NCBI GenBank assembly: GCA_016712665.1
Contig: JADJQP010000002.1
Coordinates: 714,693-778,692 of the forward strand
Direction of reading: 5' to 3'
From: Bacteroidota bacterium
GTDB taxonomy: Bacteria > Bacteroidota > Bacteroidia > Chitinophagales > Chitinophagaceae
DNA: 64,000 bases
The position numbers and the translations under genes were made by a program. This document shows, piece after piece, positions 31,535 through 39,924 of this stretch. Positions within the stretch are counted from its first letter, which is position 1. Each line of letters starts with the position of its first letter. The notes beneath the pieces were generated by a model. The model saw nothing but the letters and a program-made list of their open reading frames with translations, ran no database searches and was not told where the DNA came from.

Positions 31535-31842
31535 TGTTTTTTGATAATTTTTTTAAGAAATAAAAAAAGTCTGATACGCACAAATACATTGAATGTTTAG
31601 AAGACTATTTTGTACAAATAAATTTGACAAAACAGCTTCAAGCTTTGGCTCCAAATTCAATACCGACAAGCATTTTAATACACATATTAAGTGCAACTAA
31701 GACCATTAGTTGATGCCTATAAAAGAGATGGACAGGTATAAAAATTGAAATTTGCCATTCAAAATAGGGTGCGAAGGTAGGATTTTTATTCCTTTTTTGC
31801 AAAAAAAATGATAGAATAATGCAAGATTGGCAATTAGTTATT
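31535..31842. other. 308-bp non-coding gap upstream of rpoC
   Basis: No convincing gene is seen here. On the minus strand it holds a promoter-like element and then about 235 bases of AT-rich leader to rpoC. The leader contains only very short frames (12 and 22 codons), none resembling the end of rpoB or a ribosomal protein. Confidence 0.6.
31772..31803 (-). promoter_or_regulatory. Probable rpoC promoter: TTTG, 20-bp spacer, TACCTTCG
   Basis: On the minus strand TTTG (31800-31803) and TACCTTCG (31772-31779, one mismatch to TAnnTTTG) have the spacing expected for this phylum. It lies just after the stop of gwsS, so rpoC may be transcribed apart from the island. Confidence 0.5.
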
Positions 31843-32913
31843 TTATAAGTTAATCAACTCTTGCATACCATAGTGCTCAATAGCTTGCTTTTTCAGTGGA
31901 TTACTACTCCATTCCTCCCACTCGCAGGTGTAAGGATTGTAGCCACATTTTAACGGTGCTGAATACCGATCCTCTGGGTTTTCGAGATAGGCGCGGCAAT
32001 CGGTGCAGATATGCCTAAACTCACAATCTTTACATTTAGTGATTTCATCTTTTTTAATATGCCATACTTTTTGAAACTCTGGATTATTAACTACATCTAT
32101 TAATTTTGTATCTTTGATATTGCCATAGCTTTTAGCCAAGCTAGGGCAGTTTTTGATTTCACCATCGACGTCTATACTTATTTTGCGGTTGAGACAGCTA
32201 TTGTGATGTTGAGATTCCGTGAATGTTTCAATGTTGATTGCGAAATAGGCAGGGTGAATGACACCACAATGCATCGCTGAGGAAATATTTGAATTGATAA
32301 AAAATACTCCACCTACATTGTCACTTGTGATACATACCTCCTTTTCTTCAGGATGGTTATAGACGATTAAATTCTTTAATTTCGGAAATAAATTTACTAT
32401 ATTAGTTAATGCCACTTCATCTACTGTGTCCGCATTAGGAATTAACGCTTCAAAACCATGAATTAGGGAATCAAAAAGAAGATTTCCAATTGAAATAATT
32501 TCATCCATTTGTACAGGTCTAAAAAAACGGAATTGCAAATAATAGCACCGTAAATCTTCTATCTGTGAAATTATATTTGATAAATCTATTTTTCCATGTT
32601 TAATATCGATGATAATATTGGTTATTTTAGAGGGATAGTCCCATTCTAAACTTAGTTTAGGAAACAATTCCAATTCGTTTTGTGATATAGTAAATGCAAG
32701 TTCATTTGCAGTTAAAAATTCAACATATTCATACAAAATACTCTTTTGTTGTTTATTATAGATATTAAAGTTCAATTTCAACATATCTTCATCAAAAAGG
32801 TCGAATAAACTCATTGGAATCAGATGATAGTTACTCCTCTGCAAATCGCAAATAACAGCTCGAGTGGCCCCCTTTAATAAAATGCAGTTCGCAAAAAGTT
32901 TAAGGAGCATCAT
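31843..32913 (-). CDS. gwsS: Grasp-with-spasm system SPASM domain peptide maturase
   Basis: 356 residues. The N-terminal KLFANCILLKGATRAVICDLQRSNYHLIP is characteristic of the SPASM partner of the grasp-with-spasm family (TIGR04193 type). There is no CxxxCxxC radical-SAM motif. The C-terminus carries a SPASM-like cysteine cluster: SCLNRKISIDVDGEIKNCPS, then CKDCEFRHICTDCRAYLE and later CGYNPYTCEW, suitable for binding iron-sulfur clusters. The role in peptide maturation is inferred from its fixed pairing with an ATP-grasp ligase. It starts within the end of the 67-residue gene (14-bp overlap; a second ATG three bases later would give 11 bp). Family assignment is from memory of the motif pattern. 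Confidence 0.82.
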   Translation of the reverse strand: MMLLKLFANCILLKGATRAVICDLQRSNYHLIPMSLFDLFDEDMLKLNFNIYNKQQKSILYEYVEFLTANELAFTISQNELELFPKLSLEWDYPSKITNIIIDIKHGKIDLSNIISQIEDLRCYYLQFRFFRPVQMDEIISIGNLLFDSLIHGFEALIPNADTVDEVALTNIVNLFPKLKNLIVYNHPEEKEVCITSDNVGGVFFINSNISSAMHCGVIHPAYFAINIETFTESQHHNSCLNRKISIDVDGEIKNCPSLAKSYGNIKDTKLIDVVNNPEFQKVWHIKKDEITKCKDCEFRHICTDCRAYLENPEDRYSAPLKCGYNPYTCEWEEWSSNPLKKQAIEHYGMQELINL

Positions 32914-33103
32914 TCTTGAAATATATTTGAATTATTTTTGAAATCGGCTTACTAAATGGTTCGCTTGCATCTCTTTTCGAGTTAAACTTTTTAAACTCTG
33001 CCTTTATTTCATTTGGACTACTGACTTGCTCAACTGCATCGAAATCATGCATTTGAAACTGAAAAAGGTGCGGGAATTTTTTCAATAAACTATTTAATTC
33101 CAT
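32900..33103 (-). CDS. 67-residue protein between gwsG and gwsS; candidate precursor or accessory peptide
   Basis: A small protein starting MELNSLLKKFPHLFQFQ, acidic in the middle and ending NSKRDASEPFSKPISKIIQI followed by YFKNDAP. It is coupled on both sides: its ATG overlaps the end of gwsG by 14 bp and its stop overlaps the start of gwsS by 14 bp. I do not recognise the family. The serine, lysine, aspartate and glutamate residues near the C-terminus could in principle be joined by an ATP-grasp ligase, so it is a candidate substrate. It lacks a double-glycine leader site and repeated core, so it may instead be a recognition or carrier protein. Confidence 0.6.
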   Translation of the reverse strand: MELNSLLKKFPHLFQFQMHDFDAVEQVSSPNEIKAEFKKFNSKRDASEPFSKPISKIIQIYFKNDAP

Positions 33104-34103
33104 CAATTAACTCTTTTGCTATTTGTTTTTCAATCGGATAATTGCAAGATCTAGCTAGCCAATCAAATTGGCCAATGGGATTCACCTCTAAAAAAATATA
33201 TTCACCATCCAACGTATAAATGATATCCAAAGAACCTGAACTTAACTTTAACTTTCTCATGAGCCTCTCTATCCTTTTTTCAATAACTACAGGCAATTTG
33301 AATGGAACAGTCCTATTTGGCCTTTCAAAATCATAATGTCTAAAGTCAATTTTAGTCTTTTCGTTTTGCTGACTGAAAATGGCCATACTGTAAAATTTCC
33401 CTAAAAGGAAAAATGTTCTAATTTCAATTTTTTTTGCTACGTACTTCTGAAAACAACTAATCAGAATATTCTTACCCGAATATTTTTGAAAATCTATTTC
33501 GTTATCTATAAGTTCGGAGGAATTAGCGCCGCAAATCCATTTACAATTATTTACGTTCAATCTAAAAACGTGAAAATTAATTGCTTTAACAATAAAAATA
33601 TTTGGTTCGTATTGTTTTAGGATATTTTCAATATTATTTGAGAAGATAGTAAATGGTATTTTTAATCCGCATGACTTTGCCAATGAAAGTTGGCTTAATT
33701 TGCTAATATCGTTATCATGGATACTATTTATTTGCTTTCTACTTTTTAGGGAATTGTGAATAAATGTTAAAATACCCTTCAGTTCTTTTCCATAATGTTC
33801 TAAGTATTGTCCATAAAACTGCATCTCATCACCATTCATTTTTTGGTAATGACCTACTGGAAGAAGGTTTATTTTCCCTCTACGATACCAGGAGGATTTC
33901 ACTTTATTGAAATTTAGCTCCACATCCTTGCAAACCAATTGAATTTCCTCTTTCTCATCAAAAATTATTTCAATCTTTTCGATAATATCGCTGCCATTAA
34001 TTCTTATGAACTTCGCATCATAATATAGCAGATACTTTAGCACCTGATCTGTACTTTTTTCAGACTCATCTGATATAATTAATATTTCACTATCTTGTTC
34101 CAT
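33090..34103 (-). CDS. gwsG: Grasp-with-spasm system ATP-grasp peptide maturase
   Basis: 337 residues of the graspetide-ligase type (TIGR04192 family). The N-terminus has ILIISDESEKSTDQVLKYLL and SSWYRRGKINLLP. The ATP-grasp core includes HDNDISKLSQLSLAKSCGLK, FIVKAINFHVFRL, QKYVAKKIEIRTFFLLGKF and the metal-binding end GEYIFLEVNPIGQFDWL. Such enzymes form ester or amide links between side chains of a precursor peptide using ATP. The start at 34103 (MEQDSEILII) gives a 14-bp overlap with the upstream gene; an in-frame TTG at 34115 is less likely. The product is cytosolic. Confidence 0.87.
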   Translation of the reverse strand: MEQDSEILIISDESEKSTDQVLKYLLYYDAKFIRINGSDIIEKIEIIFDEKEEIQLVCKDVELNFNKVKSSWYRRGKINLLPVGHYQKMNGDEMQFYGQYLEHYGKELKGILTFIHNSLKSRKQINSIHDNDISKLSQLSLAKSCGLKIPFTIFSNNIENILKQYEPNIFIVKAINFHVFRLNVNNCKWICGANSSELIDNEIDFQKYSGKNILISCFQKYVAKKIEIRTFFLLGKFYSMAIFSQQNEKTKIDFRHYDFERPNRTVPFKLPVVIEKRIERLMRKLKLSSGSLDIIYTLDGEYIFLEVNPIGQFDWLARSCNYPIEKQIAKELIDGIK

Positions 34104-35196
34104 GGAACCAACCAAATGACATATATAAATTATTCTTTACACCAAATTCGTATTTGGCATGGTCAATTTCATAAGATGGCAATAAATTCTCTGCCCGCAT
34201 TTCATTAATCCGTTTGGTATCGGAGATCTTCTTAGAAAACGATTCCAAACGCATATCCTCATGTACAGGAATTTCCCCTCTCATGGTATTAAATTTCAAA
34301 CTAATCCACTCTCTTGGATGCCAATAACCACTTCTTATCGCCTTATCTTTATATTTTAATAATGTTTTATAAGTTCTTGAGTTGTGAAATAACATGTTAT
34401 ACAGTGGGCTCATATCAAAATAACGACTCTCTGTGTTAATTGGTGCTGTTGTTCTATAATTAAGCATATAAAAGCTCACTAATTTTTTCAAATAATAATC
34501 AGTTGTACCTCCCAATATATTACTTAGTTTATCATAATTACATCCCAAATTGCGCTCTCCTAAAAAAATTCCCTTCTGTGCTAATGAGTCAATATAGAAT
34601 AAATTTTCATCCTCTATCTTATTATACATAATTCTTTGTTCCTTATAATTTTCAGATAAACCTGGCACTCCGTCCTTAAAAAGTTGCTCTTTCACATGAT
34701 TTTGCAAAACTCGTTGAAAGATTTTCTTATCAATTCTAGATAAGAATCCCGGGAAGCATTTCACCGTATAAGCTTCTAAATCGCTCCCATTTTTTTTGAT
34801 AAAATCTTCAAAAATGGTTACATACCTTCTTTGACCAGAACCCTGACTACGATAATTTAAATTGAGATATTTTAGTAGAGGTACATCAAATCCATTTGCA
34901 ATTGCTTTTTTAATAAAAACCATTGCATAATCTTCTTTTTTAAAAAACAAAGCAAGCTGAAACGCTTCAATACAATCATCTACAAATACAAAATCGAATT
35001 GTTCAAAAGTGGTTTTGAAAATATTTAAACCCCGTATCGAATCACCATTGATGAATATTTCATTCTCTGCTTCAATAATTTTCTTATGATATATAGTATA
35101 ATCAATCTCCGTATTCATTGTATTCTGTGCACGAAGACAATCGAAAACCAAAAGGCTAAAGAAAATAGATATCGCAAACACAAAAAATTTAGTCAT
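34090..35196 (-). CDS. Secreted protein of unknown function, first gene of the grasp-with-spasm operon
   Basis: 368 residues with a signal peptide (MTKFFVFAISIFFSLLVFDC then LRAQ) and an otherwise soluble, helix-rich, lysine- and aromatic-rich body. No catalytic motif is recognised. It heads the four-gene minus-strand island and overlaps gwsG by 14 bp, so it is probably made together with the maturation enzymes. A periplasmic or surface role, such as a target, receptor or immunity-like partner, is speculation. CysLeuArgAla at the signal end is not a clear lipobox. Spot counts of 60-base lines in the island give 23-28% G+C against 35% for a line in the PNP gene, consistent with transferred DNA. 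Confidence 0.65.
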   Translation of the reverse strand: MTKFFVFAISIFFSLLVFDCLRAQNTMNTEIDYTIYHKKIIEAENEIFINGDSIRGLNIFKTTFEQFDFVFVDDCIEAFQLALFFKKEDYAMVFIKKAIANGFDVPLLKYLNLNYRSQGSGQRRYVTIFEDFIKKNGSDLEAYTVKCFPGFLSRIDKKIFQRVLQNHVKEQLFKDGVPGLSENYKEQRIMYNKIEDENLFYIDSLAQKGIFLGERNLGCNYDKLSNILGGTTDYYLKKLVSFYMLNYRTTAPINTESRYFDMSPLYNMLFHNSRTYKTLLKYKDKAIRSGYWHPREWISLKFNTMRGEIPVHEDMRLESFSKKISDTKRINEMRAENLLPSYEIDHAKYEFGVKNNLYMSFGWFHGTR

Positions 35197-35324
35197 AAAT
35201 CAAAGGTGGTTTCCATGGTTGTTGTCGATTTAAAGGTAAATTAATATAATTTGTGAATTAAACCTAAAAATTGATATTTGATAAAAAAAATCATTCCATT
35301 GTAAAAATCAGTACCATATTACTT

Positions 35325-35356
35325 AAAAAAACTCCAAGTATTCAAAATCCTTGGAG
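35325..35356 (-). terminator. Hairpin followed by T7 upstream of the grasp-with-spasm operon
   Basis: On the minus strand a 7-bp stem (CTCCAAG with CTTGGAG, 11-base loop) is followed by seven T residues, a good intrinsic terminator shape. No minus-strand gene ends here: only about 66 bp separate it from the divergent cdd gene. It may be a leader attenuator or the relic of a lost gene. Confidence 0.5.
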
Positions 35357-35410
35357 GTTTCGGTAGCCACGTAAGAAACAAATTTGATGTAGAAAAAATC
35401 AAAAAACCAT

Positions 35411-35418
35411 TACATTTG
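35411..35418 (+). promoter_or_regulatory. -7 promoter box TACATTTG for cdd
   Basis: Exact TAnnTTTG match with 4 nt to the ATG at 35423; the transcript would be nearly leaderless. A TTTG at 35383-35386 is 24 bp away, longer than ideal. Confidence 0.5.
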
Positions 35419-35422
35419 TGCA

Positions 35423-35902
35423 ATGCCCACTCATCAATTTACCTATACCGAATTGACTTCTGATAAAGAACTAGACAGCCCCTATTTTGATTTACTGTCT
35501 GAGGCAAAAAGGATTACTGAAAATGCCTATGCGCCATACTCAAACTTCAAGGTCGGCTGTGCGGTATTACTGCAAAACGGGATCGTTGTGCCGGGTGTCA
35601 ATGTAGAAAATGCCTCCTATCCTGTTGGGATATGCGCCGAAAGAAGTGCCCTATCTGCGGCTCTTTCTGCCTACCCGAGCGAAAAAATTAGGGCCATTGC
35701 CATTACCTACCAATCGCCCAAGGGAGATAATAATACGCCTGCTTTCCCTTGTGGAATGTGCCGACAATTTATTTTGGAATGTGAATATAAAAATATGCAG
35801 CCCATCCCTTTAATCCTTGGAGCCTCCACCGGCATCGTGTACCTAATCGAAACAGCACAACACCTTTTGCCATTTGGATTTGGACCAAACGATTTAAAAT
35901 AA
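35423..35902 (+). CDS. cdd: Cytidine deaminase
   Basis: 159 residues of the homotetrameric zinc-dependent class. AYAPYSNFKVGCAVL binds substrate. The zinc and catalytic residues are in GICAERSALSAAL (Cys ligand and catalytic Glu) and FPCGMCRQFI (two Cys ligands). It converts cytidine or deoxycytidine to the uridine forms for pyrimidine salvage. It is followed 44 bp later by purine nucleoside phosphorylase, a common salvage pairing. Confidence 0.94.
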   Translation: MPTHQFTYTELTSDKELDSPYFDLLSEAKRITENAYAPYSNFKVGCAVLLQNGIVVPGVNVENASYPVGICAERSALSAALSAYPSEKIRAIAITYQSPKGDNNTPAFPCGMCRQFILECEYKNMQPIPLILGASTGIVYLIETAQHLLPFGFGPNDLK

Positions 35903-35946
35903 TACAATCCCTTTCATTCTTACTAAAAACGAATAATATTTCTATC

Positions 35947-36771
35947 ATGCAAAATTTAGATTCCCAAAAATTATCAGAAACCTTGGCCTTCATCCAGTCA
36001 AAAACCAGTATACGGCCTTTTGCAGGTATCATACTAGGCAGTGGATTGGGTGGCCTGGTAGAGGCATTGGATATATCCCTAAGTCTGTCGTATGAAGAAA
36101 TACCCCACTTTCCGGTAAGTACTGTAAAAGGGCATGGCGGTAAACTGCTTTTTGGAACACTCAATGGGAAGCAGGTTGTGATGCTTAGCGGCAGATTTCA
36201 TTATTACGAAGGCTATACCATGCAGGAAACCACCTTTCCGGTTAGAGTGATGCATGCATTAGGTGCTGAGTTGCTAATGGTTTCGAACGCAGCCGGCGGC
36301 ATGCATCCTGAATTTCATGTGGGAGACCTGATGATTATTAACGACCATATCAATCTTTTTCCAGAGCATCCTTTAAGAGGCAAAAATGATGAAAAGTATG
36401 GTCCTCGTTTTCCTGATATGACAGAACCCTATCAACTTAATTTGGTGAAGCAAGCCAAGCAAATTGCTGAAAACAATTCTATTAAATTGTTTGAAGGGGT
36501 GTATATTGGATTGCAAGGGCCGACCTTTGAAACCAAAGCCGAATACAAATGGCTACACGTCATAGGCGGTGATGCAGTAGGAATGAGTACGGTACCCGAA
36601 GTAATCGTGGCCATACATTGTGGAATGAAGGTATTTGGAATGAGTGTGATAACCGATTTGGGCATCCGCGAAGAGATGAACACCATCACCCACGAAGAGG
36701 TACTGGAAGCTGCAAATGCCGCCGCTCCTAAAATGGCATTTATCTTTAAGGAATTATTAGGACAACTATAA
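35947..36771 (+). CDS. punA: Purine nucleoside phosphorylase (trimeric class)
   Basis: 274 residues of the low-molecular-mass PNP family: phosphate-site GIILGSGLGGLVEAL, VKGHGGKLLFG, RFHYYEGYTMQ, VSNAAGGM, and the base-binding GLQGPTFETKAEYKW with VGMSTVPEV. It splits purine nucleosides with phosphate into base and ribose-1-phosphate. Length and frame are normal. It is likely co-transcribed with cdd. Confidence 0.95.
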   Translation: MQNLDSQKLSETLAFIQSKTSIRPFAGIILGSGLGGLVEALDISLSLSYEEIPHFPVSTVKGHGGKLLFGTLNGKQVVMLSGRFHYYEGYTMQETTFPVRVMHALGAELLMVSNAAGGMHPEFHVGDLMIINDHINLFPEHPLRGKNDEKYGPRFPDMTEPYQLNLVKQAKQIAENNSIKLFEGVYIGLQGPTFETKAEYKWLHVIGGDAVGMSTVPEVIVAIHCGMKVFGMSVITDLGIREEMNTITHEEVLEAANAAAPKMAFIFKELLGQL

Positions 36772-36804
36772 GCAAGTCGGCACTAATTTTGAAACTTCTA
36801 ATAT

Positions 36805-38795
36805 TTGATCTCATTGCCCATTCATTTTCCATCCCGTAAAATACATTTCATACTATTCGCAGTCCTTTTTGTGGGAGCGGCTTCCCCAATGTATGCACAA
36901 TTATTTTCGAATGGCACTGCAAATAATGGAAATATCAGCACTCAAAAACTCATTTCAGACAGTAGCAGAAAAAAACAAAACAATACCGACGACAAAGTAA
37001 TAATTAGCTACTTCAGCATCTCAGATTCTACAAAAAGAGCCTTGGATAGCAGTATCACAACCATTCATAGAAATCCTCTACTTCCTTCATTTCATACCGA
37101 CCTTGGCAATACCGGATCGGCGTCGCAATCCCTGCTGTTGTCACCCGATATGAGCCCGTCGATGCAATTAGGACTTCCGGCCATTCAGCCCCTTTTATTT
37201 AAATGGAATCAGGTAAAATTCTACAATACCACCAGACCCTATACCAGCATTTACTATAGAAATGGCACAAAGGCCGATCAAATAATCACCCTCTTTCATA
37301 CGCAAAATATCACTCCGGGTTGGAATGTAAGTGCAGACTATCGCAAAATAAATTCTCCCGGTTTTTATAAACTGCAAAAAACAAACCACGACAACTTTAC
37401 ACTTGCGTCCAATTATTTATCACCCAATCGTCGTTATAGAATCCAATCCGCCTTTTGTATAATAAAATACAACAAGACGAAAATGGCGGTATCGATTCAT
37501 ATGATTATCTATATTCTGCAGCGTATAACGATAAAAGACTAGTGCCGGTTTATTATGAAAATGCTACTACCAGTCGTTCCTCTGTCACCAACTACTTTCG
37601 CAATGGCTCTTTTCAATTTCAGCAGCAATACTATTTTGGAAAAAAGGATAGCGTATTGAATATTGACAGTACGGAAAAAGAATACCGTTTTACACCTGTC
37701 TTTTATCTAAAACATTTGTTGTACACACAACACAACTATTATCGGTATAAAGATGTGGCGCCAGATTCCATCGACTATCAATCTTTTTTGCAAAATGATT
37801 TTGTCTTTGGGGATTCTCTTTTTTCGAAAAATTTTCATACCCAAATCGGCAATGCCTTTTCGGTAAACGGCGATATTCGTTTTCGTGAAAAAGTAATGCA
37901 GGCAGAAATAGGATATGGCATTGAAATCGAACATATCAAAAATATGAATCTAAACAGACAGTTCTACAATAATTTTGTTTTTGCGAATATAAAAAAGCCG
38001 CGACAAAGTGAAAGCGAGTGGTTATATGACGCACATATTAAATTGTATTTTACAGGCAATGCAATAGGCAATTTTCTGATACAGGCTGAAGCAGGTCGTA
38101 GTATGGGAGATAAAACCGGCACCGCTATCGTGGGCTTTCGTCAGTGTCTTCAAACAGCACCCTATTTGTTGAGCCAATATGCCACCAATTATTTTGAACA
38201 AAAAATCGAATTCGGAAAACAGAGTATCAGTCACCTCTACATAGCGTACCAAAATACCAATTACCATACCTCCATCAAATTAAACTACTATTTGCTCGGG
38301 AATTATCTGTATCGAGACAGCTCCTTAAAGACCCTGCAATATGGATCGGTATTACCCATTACCCAACTTGAATTGAATAAGACCTTTCAATACAAAACCA
38401 TTGTGTTGGATAATCAAATTTTACTGCAAATTAGTAAAGCTGCAGCCCCTATCCAACTTCCTCTGTGGAGTTCGGTGCACCGCATCGCGTATCAAAATAA
38501 AATACTGAAACGCAAACTTCTTATGGCAACGGGAGTTGAGTTGCGATATAACACACCGTACTTTGCCAATAATTATGCACCCATGTATTTCAGCTTTGTA
38601 ACGCAATATCAAAATAAGATTCGCAACATTCCTGAACTTTCCTACTTTTTTAATTTCAAGGTAAAACGCTTTCGGGCGGCTGTTGCCTTTGACCAATTAC
38701 AGCAAATCTTTACAAGAAACAATATCAATTTTCCGACGTACGCAGCACAAAACTTCGCGATTCGCTTTGCCCTTCAATGGGCCTTTGTAAATTAA
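36805..38795 (+). CDS. Putative beta-barrel porin (Porin_10 type), one frameshift
   Basis: About 663 residues after repair. An N-terminal signal-like segment (HFILFAVLFVGAASPMYAQ) is followed by a low-complexity linker and a long barrel with family motifs WNQVKFYNTTRPYTSIYY, ITLFHTQNITPGWNVSADYR and NNYAPMYFSF. The frame breaks at T4 37453-37456; one added T gives QSAFLYNKIQQDENGGIDSY and the frame then runs to 38795. No ATG exists in frame ahead of the signal peptide, so the start is TTG (36805 or 36814), which is uncertain. The protein is predicted in the outer membrane; its solute is unknown. Confidence 0.8.
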
Positions 38796-38815
38796 TACAT
38801 TCGTAAAATAAAGGC

Positions 38816-39892
38816 TTAGCGCGAATACCTACGAAAAATAAATAAAGCCAAAAAGCTAAACAAAATATTGGGAATCCATACCGCTATTAAGGGATGTAAA
38901 TTTCCTTTGATGGCAAATGTAGTGGAAAATTGCATCATAAAAATATAAATAGCACTAATCATAAGCCCAACAGCCAAATGAATACCACTGCCACCTCTCA
39001 CTTTTCGAGAAGCAATACAAGCCCCGATAATAGAAAGTACAAAAGCAGAAAATGGCGAAGCGGTGCGTCGATGATATTCAATAAGATACTCACTTAAAGA
39101 TTGACTTCCTTTTTGTTGCTCCTTTTTGATAAAGGCATTCAATTCGGGTGTGGTCATCATTTGTTTGGCTTCGCGCTTCTCAATCAAATCTGCCGGCTTA
39201 AAGGCAAACGTCCGAAGCCGTTCAAAATCTGTCGATAAGGTTTCATGAATGCCATTTAAATTTCGAAACACCGCATCATGCAATTTCCATTTTTTTCGAA
39301 CACTATCGTAACTGCATCTGTCTGCACTGATTTTCTCTATCACCTCATTTCCTTTCAATTTCTCATAACTGAATCGATAGCCAATTTTCGATTCGGGATT
39401 ATAGCTTTGCATATAAATATATTCATTGCTGCTGATACGAATATGAAAATTATCATCGGTACTATAATTCTTTTCCCATAAATATTTCTCTTCAAATTTC
39501 AAGCGGCCTTTATTAGCTTTTGGAATCACATAGTGATTGGCAAAAAGCAAGACCGCCGAAATAATGGCCGATCCAACGATATAGGGCCGAAGCATCCTTT
39601 TAAAAGTCATCCCACTGCTGAGTACGGCAATTAATTCAGACCGATTGGCCATTCGGGATGTAAAAAAAATAACAGCCACAAAAATAAAAATGGGAAAAAG
39701 AAGGGCGAGGATATAGGGTATAAAATTTCGGAAGTATAATAAAATCTGAAAAAAGGGAACCTTACGATCTACAAAGTCATTAATTTTTTCGGTAAAATCA
39801 ATCACGATGGCAATAACAGAAAAGGCCGCGAGTAAAAACACAAAGGTGCCTAAAAAGTTTTTTAAAATGTATTTGTCAATTTTATTGAGCAT
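38816..39892 (-). CDS. LptF/LptG family permease (YjgP/YjgQ)
   Basis: 358 residues with N-terminal helices (LGTFVFLLAAFSVIAIVIDF, FIPYILALLFPIFIFVAVIF), the typical cytoplasmic SRMANRSELIAVLSSGMTFKRMLRPY segment after the second helix, a periplasmic beta-jellyroll (about residues 130-230) and C-terminal helices. These permeases work with LptB to extract lipopolysaccharide and move it toward the outer membrane. Whether it is LptF or LptG cannot be told. It is convergent with the porin gene, with 20 bp between stops. Confidence 0.87.
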   Translation of the reverse strand: MLNKIDKYILKNFLGTFVFLLAAFSVIAIVIDFTEKINDFVDRKVPFFQILLYFRNFIPYILALLFPIFIFVAVIFFTSRMANRSELIAVLSSGMTFKRMLRPYIVGSAIISAVLLFANHYVIPKANKGRLKFEEKYLWEKNYSTDDNFHIRISSNEYIYMQSYNPESKIGYRFSYEKLKGNEVIEKISADRCSYDSVRKKWKLHDAVFRNLNGIHETLSTDFERLRTFAFKPADLIEKREAKQMMTTPELNAFIKKEQQKGSQSLSEYLIEYHRRTASPFSAFVLSIIGACIASRKVRGGSGIHLAVGLMISAIYIFMMQFSTTFAIKGNLHPLIAVWIPNILFSFLALFIFRRYSR

Positions 39893-39924
39893 AACTAGGT
39901 TGCAAACCTACAGAAATAAATGGT

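Noticed and set aside
31535..31842. Remnant of rpoB or a small peptide gene upstream of rpoC
   Set aside because: Only frames of 12 and 22 codons exist on the minus strand and neither resembles rpoB.
31843..32913. Radical-SAM peptide maturase
   Set aside because: There is no CxxxCxxC motif in the N-terminal half; only the C-terminal SPASM-like cysteines are present.
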